Assembly: GCA_947500845.1 (NCBI GenBank)
Contig: CANMTP010000003.1
Location: forward strand, 306,813 to 370,812
DNA from: an uncultured Aquimarina sp.
GTDB lineage: Bacteria; Bacteroidota; Bacteroidia; Flavobacteriales; Flavobacteriaceae
Reading direction: 5' to 3'
Length of the DNA: 64,000 nt
The notes under the pieces were generated by a model. It was not told the DNA's origin and did no database searches. It was given only the letters and a program-made list of their open reading frames with translations. A program made the position numbers and the translations under genes. Below, in pieces: positions 43,642-52,134 of this stretch; positions within the stretch are counted from its first letter, which is position 1; each line of letters begins with the position of its first letter.

Positions 43642-45264
43642 ATGAAAAAGAGAATAATCTACCCCGCCATTGTCGTAGTTATTTTTTTAACTACAGTAAG
43701 TTTTAAATCAGATTTTTTTGAAATCGCCAAACAGATAGAGATTTTCACTACGATGTTTAAAGAATTAAACATGAACTATGTAGATGAAACCAATCCTGCC
43801 GAGCTAATGGATACTGCCATTAAAGCTATGTTAGATGATCTTGATCCTTACACCAAATATTGGAATGAGCAGGACGTTGAGGCCTTAAAAATCAGGAATG
43901 CAGGAGAGTATACAGGTATCGGTGCGACGGTTAAAACCATAAAAGATAAAATTATTGTTATTGAACCTTATAAAGATTATCCGGCAGATAAAGCGGGTCT
44001 TAAAGCGGGTGATGAAATCATTCAGATTGGAGATATTAAAGTTGCCGATTTTAAAGAGGATGCAGGAGAACTTCTTAAAGGGGCAAGCGGAACCAAAGTG
44101 AACATCACTTATAAAAGACAAGGAGAAACCAAAACTACGGTCCTCAACAGAGAAGAGATAGAGGTAAATGCTGTTCCTTTTTATACGATTTTAGATGACA
44201 ATACAGGATATATTGTTTTATCAAAGTTTAACAATAAAGCTTCGAGCGAAACGATTGATGCTTTAAAAGACTTAAAAGCAAAAGGAGCCGAAAAAATTAT
44301 TTTGGATCTAAGAGGAAATCCAGGAGGACTACTAAGCGAAGCGATCAATGTCACCAACATTTTTGTTCCCAAAGGAGAGTTAATCACAACGACCAAGTCT
44401 GTAGTAAAAAAGTATAATAAAGAATATTTCACAAAAAAGGATCCCGTAGACACTCAAATACCTCTTGTTGTACTAGTAAACGGTAGAAGTGCTTCTGCTA
44501 GCGAAATTGTGGCTGGGGGTATTCAGGATTTGGATAGAGGAGTCATCATTGGTGCTAGAAGTTTTGGGAAAGGATTGGTACAACGACCCAAAAAACTTAC
44601 TTACGGCACACAATTGAAAATTACAATTTCCAGGTATTATACTCCAAGCGGTAGATGTATACAGTCATTAGATTATTGGCACCGTGATAAAAATAACAAT
44701 GCGGTTCGTATAGATGAAAAAGACTTTAAGGCCTTCAAAACCAAAAATGGAAGAACAGTATATGATGGCGGTGGAATAGAACCTGATATTGAGATGGAAA
44801 CTTCGAAGTATAGCGACATTACCACAGCACTGCTTAAATCTGATGCTATTTTTAGTTATGCTACAAAATATTACTATGCTCATCAATTAAAAGATGCAGG
44901 AGATTTTACCTTTACTGATAATGATTACGAAGACTTTAAAAAGTTTGTAAAACAAAGTGATTTCGATTTTGAAACGGATACAGAGAGAGCTTTTAGAAAA
45001 TCCCTGCTCACAGCCAAAAGAGAAAAGCTAGATGGAGCAATCGCCTCGAGTTATGATGCACTCCTTGCTGCTATAAAGGCATCTAAAGAAAAAGCACTAG
45101 ATACCCATAAAAATGAAATCGTGAATTTGCTTACCGATGAGATTATAAAGCGCTATTTTTATAGAGAGGGATTGTATAACTACTATGTAGAACATAATCC
45201 TGAAGTTGCCAAAAGCAAAGAAATATTAAATAATGAGAAGAAATATCAGGAGATTTTGAAGTAG
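43642..45264 (+). CDS. S41-family C-terminal processing peptidase
   Basis: The 540-residue protein has an N-terminal membrane or signal segment (IIYPAIVVVIFLTTVSF). A PDZ domain (about residues 85-165, GIGATVKTIKDKIIVIEPYKDYPADKAGLKAGDEI) precedes the protease core. The catalytic Ser lies in NGRSASASEIVAGGIQD and the catalytic Lys in GARSFGKGLVQRP. A C-terminal helical region follows (about 400-540). CtpA/Prc-type enzymes trim periplasmic proteins. It is likely periplasmic. Confidence 0.93.
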   Translation: MKKRIIYPAIVVVIFLTTVSFKSDFFEIAKQIEIFTTMFKELNMNYVDETNPAELMDTAIKAMLDDLDPYTKYWNEQDVEALKIRNAGEYTGIGATVKTIKDKIIVIEPYKDYPADKAGLKAGDEIIQIGDIKVADFKEDAGELLKGASGTKVNITYKRQGETKTTVLNREEIEVNAVPFYTILDDNTGYIVLSKFNNKASSETIDALKDLKAKGAEKIILDLRGNPGGLLSEAINVTNIFVPKGELITTTKSVVKKYNKEYFTKKDPVDTQIPLVVLVNGRSASASEIVAGGIQDLDRGVIIGARSFGKGLVQRPKKLTYGTQLKITISRYYTPSGRCIQSLDYWHRDKNNNAVRIDEKDFKAFKTKNGRTVYDGGGIEPDIEMETSKYSDITTALLKSDAIFSYATKYYYAHQLKDAGDFTFTDNDYEDFKKFVKQSDFDFETDTERAFRKSLLTAKREKLDGAIASSYDALLAAIKASKEKALDTHKNEIVNLLTDEIIKRYFYREGLYNYYVEHNPEVAKSKEILNNEKKYQEILK

Positions 45265-45955
45265 ATATGCTTCATAAATAGCGAGAAATACCTCTTAATA
45301 TCTTAAAATAACCCTCTCATCGAGAAAGAAACTGAATGTATTGGTTAACGCGAGCTCGGTATAACCGAAATTTGAAATTGTCGAACTTCCTCTCACAGAG
45401 GGAGAGAATTAAGTTGAGGGTTTTCATCTAAGAATCCTTCATCTAACCTTCACTCTAAAGGAGAAGGAACTATCAGGATTCGTAAAAAACGGATTCTCAA
45501 TAAATTTTAAATCGGACACACATTTTTTAACTCTTAAGATTTAATTTTTTTGTTCTTCTGTAAAAGTAGCTTGAGCTCCTCTAAATCTTTTTTAAAACAA
45601 TTAAGTTCAATACGTTCGTAATGTTCATTTAACTCTAAAAATTACTATTAAAGGGATAAAAACACCACTAGAACTCTCCAAATCATATCTACCACACTTT
45701 TAAATGGCAGCAATATTCTAGTATCTTTCTCAAAAATAACGTATTAGAAGTTAAAAATCGTCCATAAAAATAGTCTGTGTGTGACTATTTTTTTAAAAAG
45801 ATTTTTGATGAGAATACCTGTAAAAGGGCTTCGGGATTAAAAAAAGCACGACTTTATGCTTGCCAAAGCCCATAAACCCTGTCCCTAAGCCAATTATAAA
45901 ACATTTTAGGGGTTATTACGTTTTATAGACTGTACAAACGTATAAATGTTGTATC
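45265..45955. other. Gene-free stretch with decayed repeats and a gene remnant
   Basis: About 690 bases. Parts resemble decayed dispersed repeats: CCTCTCACAGAGGGAGAG near 45389 and CACTCTAAAGGAGAAGGAAC near 45451. The minus strand holds a remnant ORF (45534-45743, separate entry). No intact gene. Confidence 0.5.
45534..45743 (-). pseudogene. Decayed coding remnant on the minus strand, unrecognised
   Basis: One reading frame from 45743 to 45534 gives 31 coding-like residues (VIFEKDTRILLPFKSVVDMI, then WRVLVVFLSL), three consecutive stops, then a helical, coiled-coil-like tail (LNEHYERIELNCFKKDLEEL, then KLLLQKNKKIKS). No ATG precedes it. It looks like the end of a membrane protein with a coiled-coil tail. 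I do not recognise it. Confidence 0.35.
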
Positions 45956-46207
45956 ATGAAAACTTTAAAAAAGTGGTTCGTAGTAATACTGCTTGTGATA
46001 GCGGTAGTTGCTTGCGGTGACAAGAAAAAAGAAGAGAAAAAGACTACGGTTGCAAAGAAAGCAACCGCCACTACTGTAAAAAAGACTCAAAAAAAGGTAG
46101 CAACCAAAAAGCTATCAAAAAAGGAGCTCAGACAATTAAAAAGAGCGCAAAAAAAGCGAGAGCGCGAAGCAAAAAGAAAAAAGCGAGAGCTTGAAAATAA
46201 GAAATGA
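45956..46207 (+). CDS. Small Lys-rich lipoprotein, unknown
   Basis: The 83-residue protein has a lipobox (VVAC, Cys at residue 20). The mature chain is almost entirely Lys/Arg/Glu/Ala/Thr, with 26 Lys and 6 Arg in the whole protein, arranged as a probable helix (KKELRQLKRAQKKREREAKR). A strongly basic lipid-anchored chain could bind nucleic acid, LPS or peptidoglycan; that is only a guess. It has its own strong terminator. Confidence 0.7.
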   Translation: MKTLKKWFVVILLVIAVVACGDKKKEEKKTTVAKKATATTVKKTQKKVATKKLSKKELRQLKRAQKKREREAKRKKRELENKK

Positions 46208-46218
46208 CAATAAACAAA

Positions 46219-46244
46219 AAAGGGCCGAATCAATTCGGCCCTTT
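46219..46244 (+). terminator. Terminator after the Lys-rich lipoprotein gene
   Basis: A perfect 12-bp stem, AAAGGGCCGAAT with ATTCGGCCCTTT, has a CA apex, and T-rich sequence follows. It may also serve the convergent nuclease gene at 46319. Confidence 0.85.
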
Positions 46245-46261
46245 ACTTTTATTAAAAATAG

Positions 46262-46312
46262 ATGTAACATCAATTGATCTCCCTTAGCGTAGCCAAAAGG
46301 GTTGACGTAACA
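46262..46312. repeat. Degenerate dispersed palindromic repeat
   Basis: CCCTTAGCGTAGCCAAAAGG then GTTGAC: CCCTT...AAGGG arms (46281-46301) around an AGCGTAG core, related to the ACCCTGAG...AGGGT units at 9300-9790. Confidence 0.45.
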
Positions 46313-46318
46313 GAAATA

Positions 46319-49300
46319 TTAGTTTTTAAGGATTTTTTCTGTCTTTCTAAACGCTCCTTTTGCATCAGAGGTGCGAACTATATAAAACCCATTAGGAAAA
46401 CGACTCATATCTACAGATAATTTAGATTGTCCAACATTTAATCGAATCGTTTGATGATAAACCGTTTTACCCATAACATCAGTAATTACAACATCAACAT
46501 CACTTTTTGAAAGTAGATTAAAGTCTAGAAATAAATCTCCTACAACCGGGTTTGGAGAAATGGAAACTTTTACCGCTTCTAATCCAAAACCTTCCTCCAT
46601 TAACTCACTTTCAAAAGCGGTAGGGTTTTTTGCAGGCTTAACAGTTTGCTTGGCAAAAACATTTTCTCCGTTTTCCAGGCAAACAATAGCATCCAAGTCA
46701 AAACCATCGGCAAACCAGGGAAAGATATTTCTATCGCTTGTGTCTACTACTTTGATATATTTTGCAGAACTCAAATTACCAATTGCCAAATCAAATTCTC
46801 CATCCTGGCATGTAGTTCCCAAAGAAACAAATTCAATTCCGTCCTGTGATGCAAAGACTTCAGCAGTTTCTGGAAAATACTGACAAGGGATATTACCAAA
46901 GAACCCGGTAGATTCAAATACAGCAAATTCGTTGGTGTCTTTATTATCAAAAATCTCGTTATTCAGCTCGATAGTTATTGATCCACCAAAACCTAGACTT
47001 ACAAAATCAAAGTATTTTCTTTCATTTGGAGCTCCTAAGGCACGCTCTGGATTACTCCTAAGCCTTGAGATTTTTCTTCCGTCCTTTCTTTTTCCTTGTT
47101 CAAAAGACACTACAGACCCACCAATACATTGATTATCTACAAAAGGTTGTTCTAATAAAAATCGTGCAGAAACCGGGAAGTGATCAGAAGTAGTAAATGC
47201 ATAATCGGCATCGTATACCTCATAATGTACCGTTACAGAATTTTCAATATAGGCATCATCAAGCTCATTGGTAATGGCAATGTGATCGATCATATTTTCT
47301 CTGAAAACAAAAGAACGTAATCCTGCTTCACTTAAGGCCGAAGAAACAATGGTATAATTAGCTGTATCATCTACATATTCCTGAAAACTAGAAATAGTAG
47401 AAGGAATATCGGCTACGGTTTCATCTACATCGTCATTATAATCTCCTAACAGAATAACTTTATTATTGGCAAAATGAGCATCTAAAGAATCTTTTAGTAC
47501 CTCGACATCATATTTTCGCATATCGTATCGATTTTGAGGATCATTACTGCTATTTGCCCGTGCGTGCAACGCGATTAAATCAATTCGTTCTGTTACACCA
47601 TTAATAGTAACATCTGCTGTCATTAAGAAAGGTAATCTACCACTGGCAAAGAAACGAGAGGTTGTGCTTGGATAGTTTACGAGAGCAGAATCATCGCCAC
47701 CATTATAAAGTGGATGAATTGAAGTAAACATAGCCCTGGTGTTGACTACAGAAACGGTTTCAGTATTATAAATAAACCCTAATTTTTGAAAAGGAGGTGT
47801 ACCCCCTGGATTTGAAAAGGCATCAGACAAGATATAATCGTATCCTGGTAATTGTGCTACCAGCTCGGCAAATAAAGCGTCATCAGCTATTTCTTCAACT
47901 GCATATACATCGGCATTTAACCGTTGAAGTACTGTTGCAGTACTATCCCTTTGAATAGCATCAGACATTGGATTTTGACCCACAGGAGAGTTGTTTTCAT
48001 CTCCAAACCATTCGATGTTCCAGGCTACGGCATCAAAAGTATCTTCTTTTGGAATGCCGATAGTATCACCAGGAGGAATAAATTCAACTGCACAAGGGAT
48101 ATCACTAAACGCTCTGGGTAATAGTTGAAAAAACTCTCTAAAACGTCCTACTACTCCCGTTATTTCAGGGCAAGTAACAGGTTGTACTTTCCCCACGATA
48201 GATTCTACATCATTATCGATTCGTAATTCTCCTGTTCCGCTTGCATCTGTAAGGGTAAAATTAGAGTTTCCGAATAAAAGATCCCCCGGATTTGGGAAGG
48301 TAGTGTTCAAAACACGTACCAGTTCACCTGGGTGATTAGCGATTTCAGAAAGTGTAATTTCTTGTGGAATAATAGAGTTTTGAGGAAGTCCATTATTTAT
48401 TACCTCAACAACACCACTAATTTGAATCTGATCGTTAAAAACTGCTCTAACTCCTGTTAAAGTAATAGAATCTCCTACTTTTAAAGTAGTATTAGCTTGT
48501 ACTTGTTCATCAAACACAGCGATACCACCTGTTGCATCTTGAATAAATGCGGGTCCATTAAAACTATCAGTAACAGTAAGTACACCCGCTATGGTTACAG
48601 GAGTGCCCTCTGCTGCTGCTCTAGCTTCAGCAATAGTAATAGGTTCACCAGGAACTATAATGATACCATCATTACTGATCCCGGGAGTAGGGGCTTTGGC
48701 AACATAGGATACTGTGTTACGCGCTCCTCCTTGTCCGTTTGGAACTCGTTGAAGTGATTCTGCATCTTTGTTTTCGTTTATATCCTCGTTTACCTGCGGT
48801 TGATCTGTATTTAACAGGACTAATAATTCTGCATCATCATCGTCATTGGTATCATATACAATAGCATCAATGATATTTTCAGTAATTATTGCTGTTCCGT
48901 TAGGAAAACCAGTGGCATCACCAAAATAAAGTACTACGGCATCTGCTCCATTCTGAAAAGAATTTCCCGGTACGACAAGATCAACATTAGTAACATCGGC
49001 ATTACCAATGACAAAATAGCCTTCGGTATTGGTTGAAAAACCATCCAGATCTATGGCATTATAGCTGGCATTATTATTTCCGTTGTAATTTACTAACACC
49101 AATCCGTCGAGAGAGGTGTTACCGGCTCCACCATCATATAATTCTACGAATTCTAGGGAGTCAGAACCTTGAGTATCGGCATCAATTTCGTTAATAATTA
49201 TGGTAGTATCAGGATTACCACCATCATCAATGACAACATTTTCTCGATTTGGGGTATTTACAGCTTCACCAGTTTCTGCTTCTACAACAGGAAAACTAGG

Positions 49301-50377
49301 CAATCCGCTTCCGTCAAAATCATTTCTTGTCCAATCGGTGGCAACATCGGTATCTTTTCCGTTAGGAAATCTTGAAGCTCCTCCCACAGTAAATGATATT
49401 CCATCAAAAGACTGTAATAAGGTGACAGTTGCGTAGTTAAAATCTGCAACGCCTCCGTCATTAACACCAATATCATCCATACGTTCTTCCCAGGGAGTGC
49501 TGTCAAAAACACCATCATCGTCGGTATCCAGGTCTTGATTTAAGCTTCCGGTAAAGTTTTTCACTAAAAGCAGGGCTACGGTTCCATTTTCAAAGGTGTT
49601 ACTACCAAAATCAGTAGTAAAATATCCATTTTCATTTGTAATACCTAATTGTATAACTTCGTCGATAGTACCAGCAGCATTGCTATCCCCATCAATTTCT
49701 AGTAACCAATATTCACTTAGATCAGTTTCTGCTCCAGCTAATATTTCTACAAACTCATCGGTATCTGATCCGGTATGGTTAAATACAAATTCATTGATTA
49801 CCGGTGGTATGACAACGGTTCCAAAGTTTTGATTTGTATTTATTGCGCTATACGTATTTACGGGGACAGTTTCCCAGACAAAATCTGAAGCCACTGTTCC
49901 TGTTCCTGCTAATTGTAAAGAAGCACCAGCAGGAGTACTACTGGATTCAGACACACCGATGTCTGTACTAGTTTGTCCAGATGCGGGACCATTGGTCGCA
50001 GTAATAACCCCTTCATAACTTAAGAATTGAATAACCGTATTGCTATTATCAACTAATGCAATCCCATCGGGAGCTCCATTTTGAAGTCCGTTAACCGGCA
50101 GTATTTCTACCAAAGTTCCAAATCCATTTTGTTGATCAGGGAGTGTTCCAGAAATAGGAATAGTATTGTAAACCGTTCCGTTTGATCCATTATACAAAAC
50201 AATACTCCAATTGGTAAGGTCTGTTCCTGCCGCTCCAGCGATTTCGACGGCTTCATCTACGTCTGTTCCTGCATTATCATAATGTATTTCATTGATAAAT
50301 ACAGATTGTGTAAATCCATTCTGAGTTCCTATAAAATATAGAATAGTGAATGGAATTAAAAGTAATTTTAATTTCAT
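46319..50377 (-). CDS. Large secreted EEP nuclease with lamin-tail domains and T9SS type-A sorting signal
   Basis: The protein has 1,352 residues from the ATG at 50377, with the signal peptide MKLKLLLIPFTILYFIGTQN; an upstream ATG at 50416 is less likely. Three lamin-tail-like domains come first (INEIHYDNAGTDVDEAVEI; INEFVFNHTGSDTDEFVEI; INEIDADTQGSDSLEFVEL, roughly 15-540). A DUF5689/OB-like domain follows (TIAEARAAAEGTPVTIAGVL, about 590-690). The EEP domain is at about 775-1080 (VAWNIEWFGDE, VEEIADD, IALHARANS, VILLGDYNDDVDE, TTSDHFPVSA). A discoidin-like domain with four Cys comes next, then a T9SS type-A signal (SISPNPVVGDL, GFYIVRTSD). It is predicted to be an extracellular nuclease on the cell surface. 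Confidence 0.9.
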   Translation of the reverse strand: MKLKLLLIPFTILYFIGTQNGFTQSVFINEIHYDNAGTDVDEAVEIAGAAGTDLTNWSIVLYNGSNGTVYNTIPISGTLPDQQNGFGTLVEILPVNGLQNGAPDGIALVDNSNTVIQFLSYEGVITATNGPASGQTSTDIGVSESSSTPAGASLQLAGTGTVASDFVWETVPVNTYSAINTNQNFGTVVIPPVINEFVFNHTGSDTDEFVEILAGAETDLSEYWLLEIDGDSNAAGTIDEVIQLGITNENGYFTTDFGSNTFENGTVALLLVKNFTGSLNQDLDTDDDGVFDSTPWEERMDDIGVNDGGVADFNYATVTLLQSFDGISFTVGGASRFPNGKDTDVATDWTRNDFDGSGLPSFPVVEAETGEAVNTPNRENVVIDDGGNPDTTIIINEIDADTQGSDSLEFVELYDGGAGNTSLDGLVLVNYNGNNNASYNAIDLDGFSTNTEGYFVIGNADVTNVDLVVPGNSFQNGADAVVLYFGDATGFPNGTAIITENIIDAIVYDTNDDDDAELLVLLNTDQPQVNEDINENKDAESLQRVPNGQGGARNTVSYVAKAPTPGISNDGIIIVPGEPITIAEARAAAEGTPVTIAGVLTVTDSFNGPAFIQDATGGIAVFDEQVQANTTLKVGDSITLTGVRAVFNDQIQISGVVEVINNGLPQNSIIPQEITLSEIANHPGELVRVLNTTFPNPGDLLFGNSNFTLTDASGTGELRIDNDVESIVGKVQPVTCPEITGVVGRFREFFQLLPRAFSDIPCAVEFIPPGDTIGIPKEDTFDAVAWNIEWFGDENNSPVGQNPMSDAIQRDSTATVLQRLNADVYAVEEIADDALFAELVAQLPGYDYILSDAFSNPGGTPPFQKLGFIYNTETVSVVNTRAMFTSIHPLYNGGDDSALVNYPSTTSRFFASGRLPFLMTADVTINGVTERIDLIALHARANSSNDPQNRYDMRKYDVEVLKDSLDAHFANNKVILLGDYNDDVDETVADIPSTISSFQEYVDDTANYTIVSSALSEAGLRSFVFRENMIDHIAITNELDDAYIENSVTVHYEVYDADYAFTTSDHFPVSARFLLEQPFVDNQCIGGSVVSFEQGKRKDGRKISRLRSNPERALGAPNERKYFDFVSLGFGGSITIELNNEIFDNKDTNEFAVFESTGFFGNIPCQYFPETAEVFASQDGIEFVSLGTTCQDGEFDLAIGNLSSAKYIKVVDTSDRNIFPWFADGFDLDAIVCLENGENVFAKQTVKPAKNPTAFESELMEEGFGLEAVKVSISPNPVVGDLFLDFNLLSKSDVDVVITDVMGKTVYHQTIRLNVGQSKLSVDMSRFPNGFYIVRTSDAKGAFRKTEKILKN

Positions 50378-50712
50378 GATGATTAATTTGTTTGTGTGAT
50401 TTTTTGCGTAGCGCAAGGTATGAGATTATAACGATTTTAACACTCTGGCAGTGTTAAAAAAATATCAACAAATTAACAATTCTTTTATAGCTCTTTATTA
50501 ATCAAACATTTGAGAGATAGGCTATTAGAAAGATAAAAATAAGTTTAATTAACATAAAAGGTAGAGTAGGGTAAAATGACCCATCTAGATTGGGATTATC
50601 AACTCTTTTATACTGATTATCAGTTTTTTAAATTTGTTTACGAGGTTTTATCAAAGATTTTGACCATCTAAGTACTTCAAAAAAGTTATAGTAACTATAA
50701 TCATAAATCAAA
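50378..50712. other. Divergent intergenic region between the nuclease gene and a lipoprotein gene
   Basis: About 335 bases. It should hold both promoters, but no exact TAnnTTTG match was found. A small palindrome TTATAGTAACTATAA lies at 50689-50703, just before the plus-strand lipoprotein start. Confidence 0.4.
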
Positions 50713-51435
50713 ATGAAAAAAGGGGGAAATTTCATGAGAGCTATGTGGGGTGCAATGTTCATTGCATGTGTTGTATCCTGCGAACAACCAGACAGAGAAG
50801 CCGATTTTATAAATACCAACGAGCATGGAGGCTTCATGAGTAGGACAGGAAATAGTGATGAAATCATTGAAGATCAGAAAGAGACAGAAATTCCTTTATT
50901 ACATATACGGCTTAATGGTGATTTAAGCGAAAAAGAAGCTACTGCCAAGTTTGATAGAGTGGTTGCAGAATATATGAGAAAAAGTAATAAACCAATAAAA
51001 GGGGTAAGCACAGAATGGTATTATAGAATTGCAACCTATACTGGAACACAATCAGGCAATGGCACCGATGGCAATGTAAGAGCAGGTGCTTATTTTAAAA
51101 CCAATAAAGGAATATTGAATATTCAGAATATTATTTTAAACAACCCAGGTGATGATCATGAAACAGGAAAATGGGATTACTATCTTTTTAGGGCATCTTT
51201 TCCTGGTCAAGCAGTAAACTGGGTAAAAATAATCGCTTCAAAAATTCAATTACAAGGAACTGACGGATGGTTCGTAAAAGAATTTCACACCTATATGGTT
51301 ACCGAGGATCAAACCATACCTGCGTCTGGGAACACAAACATATATACATTCCCTAATGTTTGGCTAGATAATACTTGTGCTAATTGCTGGGATAGTTACC
51401 AAAAACGTGGAGGATATGGTAAATTAGAGTTTTAA
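50713..51435 (+). CDS. Lipoprotein with a possible PLAT/LH2-like domain
   Basis: The 240-residue protein has a lipobox VVSC (Cys about residue 23). Residues about 100-200 contain EWYYRIATYTGTQSGNGTDG then NVRAGAYFKTNKG, and later WVKIIASKIQLQGTDGWFVKEF. The TG..GTDGNV motif and alternating strands resemble PLAT/LH2 beta-sandwich domains that bind lipids or proteins; this match is by eye and needs a profile search. Two Cys near the C-terminus (NTCANCWDS) may bind a metal or form a disulfide. It is convergent with another lipoprotein gene, sharing a terminator. Confidence 0.7.
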   Translation: MKKGGNFMRAMWGAMFIACVVSCEQPDREADFINTNEHGGFMSRTGNSDEIIEDQKETEIPLLHIRLNGDLSEKEATAKFDRVVAEYMRKSNKPIKGVSTEWYYRIATYTGTQSGNGTDGNVRAGAYFKTNKGILNIQNIILNNPGDDHETGKWDYYLFRASFPGQAVNWVKIIASKIQLQGTDGWFVKEFHTYMVTEDQTIPASGNTNIYTFPNVWLDNTCANCWDSYQKRGGYGKLEF

Positions 51436-51457
51436 TATTAGTTAGTTATAGAGTGAT

Positions 51458-51494
51458 AAAAGACCAAAGCTGAAAACTCGGCTTTGGTCTTTTT
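51458..51494. terminator. Bidirectional terminator between two convergent lipoprotein genes
   Basis: AAAAGACCAAAGC (51458-51470) pairs with GCTTTGGTCTTTT (51481-51493) with a 10-base loop. A/T tracts on both sides suit both genes. Confidence 0.85.
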
Positions 51495-51503
51495 AATTTT
51501 TAA

Positions 51504-51983
51504 TTAATTATTATAGACAACTACGTTTTTCCATTTTTGGCTGTATGTCGTACCATTATTTTTATTATACATCTGGAATCCAATTCTCCAGGTCACCACA
51601 TTACCATTTCCATATTTAGGAAATTTAACAGTTACAGTACTGGGTTGGTTTGTATACGTTTTTTTATGTATCCAGGAACCACCAGATTTTACTTGAAACC
51701 GAACCTTGAACTTTCTTAAGTTACTAGGAACTGCATTTTGTTCGGCTTGTGTTAAAATGTAATTGTAGGTCGCACTTTCATAGGCGTCAACACTGGATTT
51801 ACCATAAATACCAGGGAGTAAGCCAATTATAATATTTTTGGTTTCCGGGTTATCTACAATTTCTACGTCATTTTTTTCTTGAACCACTGTTTCGTCGGTT
51901 TCAGAGAGGTCAGATTTACTACAGGATATAATTAGAAACCCTGCACATAAAAGAACTAACTTTTTTAAATTTTGTGTTTTCAT
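51504..51983 (-). CDS. Small lipoprotein with beta-sandwich-like C-terminal domain, unknown
   Basis: The protein has 159 residues from the ATG at 51983 (MKTQNLKKLVLLCAGFLIIS, lipobox ISC); an upstream in-frame ATG lacks a good signal. The C-terminal half (about 75-159) has a strand pattern (FKVRFQVKSGGSWIHKKTYT, TVTVKFPKYGNGNVVTWRIG) and ends SQKWKNVVVYNN. Function unknown. It is convergent with the PLAT-like lipoprotein, which also has a Trp-rich beta domain, so the two may act together; that is a guess. Confidence 0.65.
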   Translation of the reverse strand: MKTQNLKKLVLLCAGFLIISCSKSDLSETDETVVQEKNDVEIVDNPETKNIIIGLLPGIYGKSSVDAYESATYNYILTQAEQNAVPSNLRKFKVRFQVKSGGSWIHKKTYTNQPSTVTVKFPKYGNGNVVTWRIGFQMYNKNNGTTYSQKWKNVVVYNN

Positions 51984-52033
51984 ATTTAATATTTTTATGG
52001 TTTGTGAAGCCAATATATAATTAGGATGTATCG

Positions 52034-52076
52034 AAAGAGTCCGAATAGTTTGATTTTCAAACTATTCGGACTCTTT
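52034..52076. terminator. Long perfect hairpin downstream of the EEP gene
   Basis: Perfect 20-bp arms, AAAGAGTCCGAATAGTTTGA and TCAAACTATTCGGACTCTTT, are separated by TTT. It is downstream of the minus-strand EEP gene at 52135 and upstream of the lipoprotein gene start at 51983. The length and near-zero loop are unusual. It is probably a terminator, since a short T run follows on the plus strand, but it could also be a leader hairpin for the lipoprotein gene. Confidence 0.6.
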
Positions 52077-52134
52077 TAGGGTTTTTAACCTGTTTTTTCA
52101 GTGTTAAAACACCTTTAAATAACGGCTAGAATAC

